From: an uncultured Bacillota bacterium
Lineage (GTDB): Bacteria > Bacillota > Dehalobacteriia > UBA7702
NCBI GenBank assembly: GCA_902766525.1
Contig: CACXDX010000018.1
Coordinates: forward strand, 1-9,328
Direction of reading: 5' to 3'
DNA: 9,328 nucleotides
The notes under the pieces: generated by a model
The model's input: only the letters and a program-made list of their open reading frames with translations
The model's database searches: none
Told to the model about the DNA's origin: nothing
Program-made: the position numbers and the translations under genes
Shown: one piece after another, positions 1 through 5,220 of the stretch
Layout: every line of letters starts with the position of its first letter
Position numbering within the stretch: the first letter of the stretch is position 1

Positions 1-47
1 CCTTGGTAAGGATGAGGTCAGCAGTTCAACTCTGCTCGGCGGCTCCA
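1..47 (+). tRNA. tRNA-Thr (anticodon GGT), 5' part cut off by the window edge
   Basis: This is the 3' portion of a threonine tRNA. The anticodon loop TTGGTAA lies at 3-9 with anticodon GGT at 5-7. The 3' strand of the anticodon stem (GGATG, 10-14) would pair with CATCC, of which only the final CC is in the window. A short variable region AGGTC (15-19) is followed by a T-stem AGCAG/CTGCT (20-24, 32-36) closing the loop TTCAACT. The acceptor strand CGGCGGC (37-43), discriminator T and a genome-encoded CCA (45-47) complete it. The anticodon arm and variable region closely resemble bacterial tRNA-Thr(GGT). The D-arm and the 5' acceptor strand are outside the window, so the acceptor pairing cannot be checked. 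Confidence 0.93.
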
Positions 48-50
48 GAT

Positions 51-90
51 AAAAGACCAGCATAACTTTAAAGTTATGCTGGTCTTTTTT
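51..90 (+). terminator. Intrinsic terminator after tRNA-Thr, probably bidirectional
   Basis: A perfect palindrome runs from 51 to 88, each half 19 bases long (left half begins AAAAGACCAGCATAACTTT). It sits 3 bases after the tRNA CCA and ends in a run of six T on the plus strand (85-90). On the minus strand the mirror-image run TCTTTT follows the stem, so the same element can stop transcription coming from the small minus-strand gene at 114-287. Hairpin and T-run are seen directly; the two-way role is inferred from the convergent layout. Confidence 0.9.
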
Positions 91-113
91 ATGCAAAAAC
101 AGCTTTTCGAATT

Positions 114-287
114 TTATCTGGTATCAATTTCTATTTGGGTTCTGCCGCTGTTCGCCTCAATGATTTCCTGAAAGATTTTTGCCATTTGATTCAGTCTGTG
201 ATGCCAGCCCCGACACCACAAAAAACAAAGGGCGGGAAACAGCACACTGAAAAAAACAGCAATGATAATCAGCGCTTTATTATTCAT
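114..287 (-). CDS. Small single-span membrane protein, 57 aa, unknown function
   Basis: I do not recognise this protein. Translation from the ATG at 287 gives 57 residues ending at a TAA at 114-116. After MNNKA comes a hydrophobic stretch (about residues 5-24, LIIIAVFFSVLFPALCFLW), which reads as one transmembrane helix or an uncleaved signal anchor. A positively charged patch (CRGWHHR) and a polar, mixed-charge tail of about 25 residues follow. No lipobox or clear signal peptidase site is visible. Support for a real gene is good: a GGGG Shine-Dalgarno core 7 bases before the ATG, a TTGAAA-17-TATAAT promoter about 45 bases upstream, and a terminator palindrome just downstream. It appears to be transcribed alone. 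The charge distribution suggests a cytoplasmic tail, but this is inference. Confidence 0.62.
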   Translation of the reverse strand: MNNKALIIIAVFFSVLFPALCFLWCRGWHHRLNQMAKIFQEIIEANSGRTQIEIDTR

Positions 288-331
288 AAATAAACCCCTT
301 TCCGAATCTTTCTTCCTGTTTTGATACCCTT

Positions 332-360
332 ATTATAATCATTCATCCGAGTTATTTCAA
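332..360 (-). promoter_or_regulatory. Sigma-A-type promoter for the 57-aa membrane protein gene
   Basis: Read on the minus strand, TTGAAA (355-360) is followed by exactly 17 bases and TATAAT (332-337). The expected start of transcription is near 325, giving a leader of roughly 38 bases before the ATG at 287. The -10 is a perfect consensus, the -35 matches at five of six bases, and the spacing is optimal. Confidence 0.78.
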
Positions 361-398
361 GTCATTACCGATACGGTTTTGTTTTCTGTTTCCGTATA

Positions 399-438
399 AC
401 GGGAATTAAAAACAGATCAATATCTCTTTAATTCCCGT
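399..438 (-). terminator. Inverted repeat after the ADP-ribosylglycohydrolase gene, possible weak terminator
   Basis: ACGGGAATTAAA (399-410) and TTTAATTCCCGT (427-438) are perfectly complementary over 12 bases, with a 16-base loop. The repeat begins 8 bases past the stop of the minus-strand gene. On the minus strand the stem is followed by TATACGG, not a T-run, so it is not a textbook intrinsic terminator. A second short stem (ATACGG 371-376 with CCGTAT 392-397) lies immediately beyond. The pair may act in termination or protect the mRNA 3' end; the function is inferred from position only. Confidence 0.4.
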
Positions 439-445
439 CATATCC

Positions 446-1258
446 TTATTGGGTTTCTTCAACGAAGACCCCGTATTTCGTCTCAAATTCTTTCAAGATA
501 TCAAGCTGTGTTCTGTCCAAAAAGGTCAGCGCGCGCCTGCGCAGGTCGATGGGTATCCCGTGATACGCTTCGGCCATACCGCCGGTGATCGCCGCGATGG
601 TATCACTGTCTCCGCCGATAGAGATCGCGTTGCGAATGGCGTCTTCAAATCCGGTCGATTCAAAGAAGGCTTCAAATGCCTGAGGCACACTGCCCCGGCA
701 GGAAACATCAAAAGAGTACGTCGGACGAATGCTGTCCAGCGTGAAATCAATTTTATAGTAATCGGACTCAATGCGATCCCTTATCTCCTGCATACTCCTG
801 CCGGTTTTGGCCCAAAAGATCGCCGCAGACACCGCTTCGGCGGCCTTCATCCCTTCCGGGTGGTTGTGGGTAACCTTAGTCACCTCACGAGATAAAGAAA
901 TCGCTTCGTCGAGAGAGGACGCGGCAAAACCGCAGGGGCTGACACGCATGGCGGCTCCGTTCCCAAAACTGTTATACGGCTGAGGGTCTTCTTCATAGAT
1001 CCAGTGATGAAACATTCTGCCATATCCGGCATGGGGATACTGCCGTCCCAATTCCTGCATACAGCCTATTGCCCGGCGATCAAGATGTGTATAGTCGTCC
1101 CCGCAGTTTAAGATCGCTTTGGCAACAGCGAAAGACATGATACTGTCATCCGTCGGCCGGCAGCGGCCGATAAAGGTAAGCAGTTTAAACTCCTTTGTCT
1201 TTTCGTTATGCCACTCAAAACGCGAGCCGGCAATATCTCCGATTATTGCACCTAACAT
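446..1258 (-). CDS. ADP-ribosylglycohydrolase family protein (DraG/ARH-type), 270 aa
   Basis: The family removes ADP-ribose from proteins or small molecules by hydrolysing the N- or O-glycosidic bond, using two divalent metal ions in a cytoplasmic all-helical fold. The N-terminus MLGAIIGDIAGSRFEW is the usual GD.(A/V)GS start of this family. T36-D37-D38 (PTDDS) and D217/D219 (GGDSDT, 215-220) are the two metal-binding motifs. GNGAAMR (99-105) and THNHPEG (130-136) are further family motifs, so the protein looks catalytically intact. Length is normal (about 250-300). I chose the ATG at 1258 because GGAGA lies 10 bases upstream. A TTG 26 codons earlier (1336) coincides with the predicted transcription start and cannot be the start of that transcript. 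No ADP-ribosyltransferase, nitrogenase gene or macrodomain is adjacent, so the substrate is unknown. It is apparently monocistronic. Confidence 0.9.
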   Translation of the reverse strand: MLGAIIGDIAGSRFEWHNEKTKEFKLLTFIGRCRPTDDSIMSFAVAKAILNCGDDYTHLDRRAIGCMQELGRQYPHAGYGRMFHHWIYEEDPQPYNSFGNGAAMRVSPCGFAASSLDEAISLSREVTKVTHNHPEGMKAAEAVSAAIFWAKTGRSMQEIRDRIESDYYKIDFTLDSIRPTYSFDVSCRGSVPQAFEAFFESTGFEDAIRNAISIGGDSDTIAAITGGMAEAYHGIPIDLRRRALTFLDRTQLDILKEFETKYGVFVEETQ

Positions 1259-1340
1259 CTGAATATACTCTCCTATTTTTTTATGGAAATTTCGCATGCA
1301 AAGTTGTAACCGCCTGCGTAACTCATTATTCGACAAAAAA

Positions 1341-1369
1341 AGTATAGCACAAAAATTTCAACAATTCAA
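1341..1369 (-). promoter_or_regulatory. Promoter of the ADP-ribosylglycohydrolase gene
   Basis: On the minus strand TTGAAT (1364-1369) precedes TATACT (1341-1346) by 17 bases. Transcription would start near 1334-1335, leaving a leader of about 76 bases before the ATG at 1258. This location rules against translation from the TTG at 1336 and supports the downstream start. Confidence 0.68.
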
Positions 1370-1509
1370 TTTTATTTACAGAGAAAACATTTCAGGCGTT
1401 TTCCCCGGCGGCGCGGGGGATGATCTTCCCGAATAACAGCACCAAGATAAGGATATTACAAAAACCTTTTTGCGGCGAACGAATTTTTAAAAAAATTTTT
1501 CCCATATTA

Positions 1510-1538
1510 TTGACAAATCCTTTTTTGTGGTGTAAGAT
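1510..1538 (+). promoter_or_regulatory. Promoter of the T-box/trpB2 transcript
   Basis: A perfect -35 TTGACA (1510-1515) is followed after 17 bases by TAAGAT (1533-1538), four of six matches to TATAAT. The predicted start near 1545 lies a few bases before the first T-box helix. The stretch from about 1370 to 1509 between the two divergent promoters holds no gene I can support. It contains only a GC-rich inverted repeat CCCCG/CGGGG (1403-1418) without a T-run, and AT-rich DNA directly upstream of the -35. Confidence 0.8.
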
Positions 1539-1547
1539 ATACCACAA
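1525..1547 (+). promoter_or_regulatory. Inverted repeat spanning the trpB2 -10 region, candidate operator
   Basis: TTGTGGT (1525-1531) and ACCACAA (1541-1547) are perfect inverted copies separated by 9 bases, centred on the TAAGAT -10 element. A dimeric repressor bound here would block RNA polymerase. The symmetry is seen directly; the operator role is inferred, and no regulator gene is present in the window. The right arm overlaps the predicted transcription start, so it is unlikely to be just an RNA hairpin. Confidence 0.45.
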
Positions 1548-1550
1548 TAA

Positions 1551-1826
1551 ACCGACGAGAAAGAGTAAGTACTTTAAGAGTCAACCGTTTCAGAGAGCCG
1601 CCGACGGTGGAAATGCGGCACGGGGATCTTAGAGGAATGGACTTTCGAGGGCGACCCCAAACCGTTCAGGGAGTAAGGAAGACGGAGTAAACCCTCTGTT
1701 AACAAAGGTCCGCGTATGATGGTACGCATGAGTGGGCGCGAAAAAAGCGCCAAATAGGGTGGCACCGCAGGAGCTGAAACTCTTGTCCCTTGAATCTATT
1801 CGATTCGGGACGAGGGTATTTTTTTC
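1551..1826 (+). ncRNA. T-box riboswitch leader, tryptophan specifier (TGG)
   Basis: This leader senses uncharged tRNA-Trp. Stem I is visible: GAAAG (1559-1563) pairs with CTTTC (1642-1646) and is followed by the AGTA motif (1564-1567). Then AAGA.TC (1576-1582) pairs with GATCTT (1625-1630), CCGT with ACGG (1585-1588/1620-1623), and GCCGC with GCGGC (1597-1601/1615-1619). The specifier loop AGAGGAATGGA (1631-1641) holds TGG at 1638-1640 followed by A, as expected for a Trp codon. Further stems are AGGG/CCCT (1668-1671/1692-1695), GCGTA/TACGC (1712-1727) and GGCGC/GCGCC (1735-1751). The T-box sequence AGGGTGGCACCGC is at 1756-1768. Its TGGC (1760-1763) would pair with a GCCA tRNA end, and tRNA-Trp normally has G at the discriminator. 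Antiterminator AGGG/CCCT (1756-1759/1787-1790) competes with the terminator for the same bases. Confidence 0.95.
1780..1825 (+). terminator. T-box regulated intrinsic terminator
   Basis: Stem halves are CTCTT-GTCCC-(TT)-GAATC (1780-1796) and GATTC-GGGAC-GAGGG (1802-1816), around loop TATTC, followed by TA and seven T (1819-1825). GTCCC (1785-1789) is also needed for the antiterminator with the T-box sequence at 1756-1768. Terminator and antiterminator are therefore mutually exclusive: when tRNA-Trp is uncharged, readthrough into trpB2 occurs. Confidence 0.92.
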
Positions 1827-1856
1827 GTCCCGGGAAAAGAAAAGGAGTGACAAAAA

Positions 1857-3233
1857 ATGTCCAAACAAGAAGTCCCGTACAAGATCTACCTAAGCGAAGA
1901 TGAAATGCCGAAAGCATGGTACAACCTGCGTGCCGACATGAAAAACAAGCCGGCTCCGCTGCTGAATCCCGGTACCCTTCAGCCCATGACGGTGGAAGAT
2001 CTTTCCCCCGTATTCTGCGAAGAACTGGCGAAACAGGAATTGGACAACGACACCAAAGAAATCCCGATCCCCGATGATATCCGCAATTTCTACAAAATGT
2101 ATCGTCCCTCGCCGCTGGTCCGGGCTTATCCCCTCGAACAAAAGCTCGGCACGCCGGCTAAAATCTATTACAAATTCGAAGGCAACAATACCAGCGGCAG
2201 CCACAAGCTGAATTCCGCCATCGCCCAGGCCTACTACGCCAAAAAACAGGGTCTGAAAGGTGTTACCACCGAAACCGGCGCCGGCCAGTGGGGGACAGCC
2301 CTTTCCATGGCCTGCTCCTATATGGGCCTGGACTGCATCGTCTACATGGTAAAGGTCTCCTATGAACAGAAACCTTTCCGCAGAGAAGTCATGCGCACCT
2401 ACGGCGCGAAAGTGACGCCCTCACCCTCGGAAACCACAAACATCGGCAAAAAGATCCTTGCCGAACATCCCGGCACCAACGGTTCTCTGGGCTGCGCCAT
2501 TTCCGAAGCGGTGGAAGTCGCCACTTCAACGGAAGGCTATCGCTACGTTCTCGGCAGCGTACTCAATCAGGTTTTGCTGCATCAATCGGTGATCGGTTTG
2601 GAAACCAAAGCCGCTCTCGATAAATATGATATCGTTCCCGACGTCATCATCGGCTGCGCCGGCGGCGGATCCAACCTCGGCGGTCTTATCGCTCCCTTTA
2701 TGGGTGAAAAACTCCGCGGAGAAAAGGATTACCGCATCGTCGCCGTGGAACCGGCTTCCTGCCCCAGCTTCACCCGGGGCAAATTTGCCTACGACTTCTG
2801 CGATACCGGTATGGTCTGCCCGCTGGCAAAGATGTACACACTGGGAAGCGATTTCATTCCCTCGCCGAATCATGCCGGCGGCCTGCGCTACCACGGCATG
2901 AGTACCACCCTTTCCCAGCTTTACCATGACGGGCTGATGGACGCCGTTTCGGTGGAACAGTCCAAAGTTTTCGAGGCTGCGGAAGAGTTCGCCCGCATCG
3001 AAGGGATCCTGCCCGCGCCGGAAAGCGCTCACGCCATTGCCGCGGCCATGGCGGAAGCGATGAAATGCAAAGAAACCGGGGAGGAAAAGACCATTGTATT
3101 CGGTCTCACAGGAACCGGCTATTTCGATCTCGTAGCCTATCAGAAATTTAACGACGGAGAAATGACCGACTATATCCCCGGCGATGACGATCTGGCCGAA
3201 AGCCTCGCCAAACTCCCCAACGTTGATCGATAA
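1857..3233 (+). CDS. trpB: Tryptophan synthase beta chain, TrpB2 type, 458 aa
   Basis: This PLP enzyme condenses indole with L-serine to give L-tryptophan in the cytoplasm. The PLP lysine is K117 in GSHKLNSA (114-121). E139 in TETGAGQWG (138-146) matches the catalytic glutamate of TrpB, and CAGGGSN (267-273) is the glycine-rich phosphate-binding loop. P386-APES-A391 and GLTGTGYFD (416-424) are typical of the long TrpB2/TrpB-like subfamily. Its length (about 420-460 residues against about 400 for TrpB1), N-terminal extension and these motifs separate it from the TrpA-partnered TrpB1. AAAGGAG lies 9 bases before the ATG. No trpA or other trp gene adjoins it, and a terminator follows, so it is a one-gene unit. 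The Trp T-box directly supports a role in tryptophan supply. Whether it makes tryptophan from free (salvaged) indole or works with a distant TrpA cannot be told here. Confidence 0.95.
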   Translation: MSKQEVPYKIYLSEDEMPKAWYNLRADMKNKPAPLLNPGTLQPMTVEDLSPVFCEELAKQELDNDTKEIPIPDDIRNFYKMYRPSPLVRAYPLEQKLGTPAKIYYKFEGNNTSGSHKLNSAIAQAYYAKKQGLKGVTTETGAGQWGTALSMACSYMGLDCIVYMVKVSYEQKPFRREVMRTYGAKVTPSPSETTNIGKKILAEHPGTNGSLGCAISEAVEVATSTEGYRYVLGSVLNQVLLHQSVIGLETKAALDKYDIVPDVIIGCAGGGSNLGGLIAPFMGEKLRGEKDYRIVAVEPASCPSFTRGKFAYDFCDTGMVCPLAKMYTLGSDFIPSPNHAGGLRYHGMSTTLSQLYHDGLMDAVSVEQSKVFEAAEEFARIEGILPAPESAHAIAAAMAEAMKCKETGEEKTIVFGLTGTGYFDLVAYQKFNDGEMTDYIPGDDDLAESLAKLPNVDR

Positions 3234-3279
3234 TTCTACAGATTTTAATAATCTCCTTCTTCTTTTATTCCGTTTAACA

Positions 3280-3310
3280 CAAAATCCCCCGGCAAAGCCG
3301 GGGGATTTTG
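3280..3310 (+). terminator. Bidirectional intrinsic terminator between trpB2 and the Cys-rich gene
   Basis: CAAAATCCCCCGGC (3280-3293) and GCCGGGGGATTTTG (3297-3310) form a perfect 14-bp stem with an AAA loop. The plus strand continues TTTTGTTCTT. The minus strand continues TTTTGTG, so each convergent transcript meets a GC-rich stem followed by at least four U. It ends trpB2 from the left and the Cys-rich gene from the right. Confidence 0.92.
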
Positions 3311-3328
3311 TTCTTAAAAATCTTTTCT

Positions 3329-3580
3329 TTACATGTTACCGCCGCAGTTCCCGGTGGGACAACAGTTCATGCCGTTCCCGAGGAAACAATAAAGAATCGA
3401 GGCAAGGTATTGCAGCGTATAAACATTATAGATCGAACTCAACACACAGCTGTAGTCACAGCAGCCAAAACAGCCGGAACAGCCGCATCCGCAGCCGCGG
3501 CCGCAGCCGCAGTTCCCGTTACAACCGCAGCCGTTATTGCAGCCACAGCCCGAATCACATCCACAGCTACTTCTACTCAT
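3329..3580 (-). CDS. Cys/Gly hexad-repeat small protein, 83 aa, unknown function
   Basis: I do not recognise a named family. The 83 residues include 19 cysteines. Residues 6-34 form a repeat of period six, CGC followed by three small or polar residues (C6, C12, C18, C24 and C30, each with a second Cys two residues on). A denser patch follows (C37, C40, C41, C45). Next is a hydrophobic, Tyr-rich segment (about 46-68, VLSSIYNVYTLQYLASILY), then a C-terminal tail with C73, C74 and C79 (NCCPTGNCGG). There is no signal peptide. The start at 3580 is set by a very strong AAAGGAGG 6 bases upstream. Longer forms starting further upstream would run through the predicted promoter. Metal binding, a disulfide- or aggregate-forming surface/coat protein, or a modified peptide precursor are all conceivable. 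No maturase, protease or exporter lies beside it that would support the last. Confidence 0.78.
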   Translation of the reverse strand: MSRSSCGCDSGCGCNNGCGCNGNCGCGRGCGCGCSGCFGCCDYSCVLSSIYNVYTLQYLASILYCFLGNGMNCCPTGNCGGNM

Positions 3581-3606
3581 TTGGGGCCTCCTTTGATGAT
3601 TTCTAT

Positions 3607-3612
3607 ATTGTA
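3607..3612 (-). promoter_or_regulatory. Probable -10 element for the Cys-rich gene
   Basis: On the minus strand TACAAT (3607-3612) sits 26 bases before the start codon at 3580, placing transcription start near 3600. The best -35 is TTTGCG with a 16-base spacer, a poor match, so the promoter may be weak or need an activator. No terminator is visible between the end of the transporter gene (3660) and this point, so readthrough from the upstream operon is also possible. Confidence 0.42.
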
Positions 3613-3659
3613 CCATATGAAAAGAAGCCGCAAATTGTGACGAAAAGCGCGGATTTTCC

Positions 3660-4493
3660 CTATCCTCTTTTGACGCTGTATACGTTATATACGGTAACCG
3701 TCGCCAAAACAATGATCGCTCCGGGGAGAGCCACGGGACTGATCAATTCACCGTAAAAAAGAGCGACCCAAACCGGGTTGAGGATCGGTTCAAGACTTCC
3801 GGCCAAAACCGCGGGAACCGGATCACAATCGCGCATACCCATGATAAAGAGAACATAGGCAACGCCTAATTGGAAAATACCGAGGATCACGGCACAAACG
3901 ATAATACCGGGGCTGAATGACGTCTCTGTCAAAAGCGAGGGGAAACAGGCGATCCCCGAAAAAAGCAGACCGAGAAAAATCGCGGAAATATAATCCATTT
4001 TCGGATCGTGCTTTAAAACGTAGAGCATACTCGCGACCACGCCGGTGCACAGCCCCAGAGTATTCCCGAATAGATTGCCGACGGACAAACCGTCGAGGAA
4101 AAACCAGAAGATCCCGAAAAACACCGCGATGCAGGCAATAATGTCTGCTTTTTTGGGGATTTTGCGGAAAAACAAAAACGAAAACAGGATAATGAAAGCA
4201 GGCGAAGTATATTCCAGAGTAATGGCATTGGCCGCCGTTGTATATTTTGTCGCGGCATTAAATAAAACCGTCGTGCCGATGATGGTGCCGATCCCCAAAA
4301 GTGTCGCAAAATTCACTGCGGGCTTCTTTTTGATCGCGGCCATATACACAAAAACAACCGCGGCACCGAGCAAACAGCGAACACTGTTGATGGCAAAGGG
4401 GCTCCACGGAATCAATTTGATAAAGATACCGCCGATACTGAAAAAAACGGCGGACAGAGCCATCAATAATACACCTTTTGTCTGCGTCTTCAT
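3660..4493 (-). CDS. EamA/DMT-superfamily transporter, 277 aa
   Basis: This is an inner-membrane drug/metabolite-type permease with ten predicted helices in two EamA repeats of five. Approximate helices are 7-27, 33-53, 61-80, 90-110, 115-133, 139-158, 168-188, 195-216, 224-247 and 252-272. Short basic loops (for example KKK 55-57 and RKIPKK 110-115) suggest cytoplasmic faces. Typical family segments are AITLEYTSPAF (90-100), ending repeat one, and AGSLEPILNPVWVALFYGE (231-249), ending repeat two. The length is normal for the family. AGAGGA lies 10 bases before the ATG. It begins 22 bases after the rsmG stop on the same strand with no terminator between, so it is probably co-transcribed. Substrates in this superfamily (amino acids, nucleotides, metabolites) cannot be predicted from sequence at this level. 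No functional link with the tRNA/rRNA genes is evident. Confidence 0.9.
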   Translation of the reverse strand: MKTQTKGVLLMALSAVFFSIGGIFIKLIPWSPFAINSVRCLLGAAVVFVYMAAIKKKPAVNFATLLGIGTIIGTTVLFNAATKYTTAANAITLEYTSPAFIILFSFLFFRKIPKKADIIACIAVFFGIFWFFLDGLSVGNLFGNTLGLCTGVVASMLYVLKHDPKMDYISAIFLGLLFSGIACFPSLLTETSFSPGIIVCAVILGIFQLGVAYVLFIMGMRDCDPVPAVLAGSLEPILNPVWVALFYGELISPVALPGAIIVLATVTVYNVYSVKRG

Positions 4494-4515
4494 ACGGTTA
4501 AATTCCTCTTAAACG

Positions 4516-5220
4516 TTAAAGCGGCCGTTTCTCCGGCATACCGGGACGACGGGGATATTTGTCATCAAGCTTTCCCTCTTTACCAATGATAAAGAGTGCT
4601 CTCGTTTCTCCTTTCAGGTCATAACGCACCACTTCATCAACGACGCAGTTTAAAGCGGTCAAAGCGTTTTGCGGATCGGATTCTTCCTCTTTGGCCTTCA
4701 TCGCCAGTATTTTGCCGCCGGGTTTGACAAAGGGTACGGTATATTCCAGCAAAATCGGCAAAGAGGCCACGGCTCTGGCCGCGGCAAAATCAAAACACTC
4801 CCGCATCTCTTCCTTACGCCCCATTTCTTCGGCACGCCCCCAGACAACGGGAACATCTTCGATACCGATTTCCCGGGCAAGGCGTTCCAAAAAATAGCAG
4901 CGTTTTTTTAATGAATCAATCAAAGTAATTTTTAAATCGGGACGAAATATCTTTAAAACCATGCCGGGAAACCCGGCGCCGCTGCCGATATCGACAAGAG
5001 AAGCACCGCGGGAGAGCTCGCAATATTTCAGGATCGCGAGGCTGTCCGCAAAATGTTTCACGGCAACTGCCTGCTCATCGACGATGGCGGTCAGATTCAT
5101 CTTCTGATTTTCATCGAGCAGATAGGCGGCATATTCCGCAGAACGCGTGATCATATCATCGTCAAAGGAGATATCCATCTGCGAAAGCGTCTCTCTCAGC
5201 GTCATATCAAAGGCAATCAT
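4516..5220 (-). CDS. rsmG: 16S rRNA (guanine(527)-N7)-methyltransferase RsmG, 234 aa
   Basis: RsmG (formerly GidB) transfers a methyl group from S-adenosylmethionine to N7 of G527 in the 530 loop of 16S rRNA; its loss gives low-level streptomycin resistance in several bacteria. Visible motifs are NQKMNLTAI (38-46), HFADSL (56-61), the SAM-binding loop LVDIGSGAGFPGMVLK (75-90), the acidic IDS after the next strand (101-103) and the terminal YPRRPGMPEKRPL (222-234), close to the usual YPRRPG.P...PL ending. Length is normal. I chose the ATG at 5220 because GGGG lies 7 bases upstream and the family normally starts near here. The upstream extension (24 codons in the same frame) overlaps mnmG and looks lysine/arginine-rich and unrelated. 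The start overlaps the end of mnmG by 14 bases, which implies translational coupling. Confidence 0.95.
   Translation of the reverse strand: MIAFDMTLRETLSQMDISFDDDMITRSAEYAAYLLDENQKMNLTAIVDEQAVAVKHFADSLAILKYCELSRGASLVDIGSGAGFPGMVLKIFRPDLKITLIDSLKKRCYFLERLAREIGIEDVPVVWGRAEEMGRKEEMRECFDFAAARAVASLPILLEYTVPFVKPGGKILAMKAKEEESDPQNALTALNCVVDEVVRYDLKGETRALFIIGKEGKLDDKYPRRPGMPEKRPL

Noticed and set aside
449..983. Plus-strand ORFs opposite the glycohydrolase gene, and similar ones opposite mnmG, mnmE, rsmG and the transporter
   Set aside because: They lie antisense to genes with clear family motifs, lack ribosome binding sites and show no recognisable domains.
1259..1336. N-terminal extension of the glycohydrolase from a TTG at 1336 (26 extra residues)
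   Set aside because: A TTGAAT-17-TATACT promoter starts transcription at about 1334-1335, so that codon would not be in the message. The downstream ATG has a GGAGA site and matches the family N-terminus.
1403..1418. GC-rich inverted repeat CCCCG/CGGGG considered as a terminator
   Set aside because: The stem is only 5 bp, neither strand has a T-run after it, and no gene ends towards it.
1420..1632. Plus-strand 70-codon ORF across the trpB2 promoter and leader
   Set aside because: It overlaps the -35/-10 elements and the T-box Stem I, has no convincing ribosome binding site and its residues look random.
3440..3575. Short periodic DNA (about 18-base period) resembling a tandem repeat or CRISPR-like array
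   Set aside because: The period is exactly six codons and follows the Cys-Gly hexads of the encoded protein. There are no conserved repeat units with unique spacers.
3184..3756. Plus-strand ORFs opposite the Cys-rich gene, rich in Ser/Arg or Ala/Thr
   Set aside because: They are mirror images of the CGC codon pattern on the other strand and run through the bidirectional terminator. They lack plausible starts.
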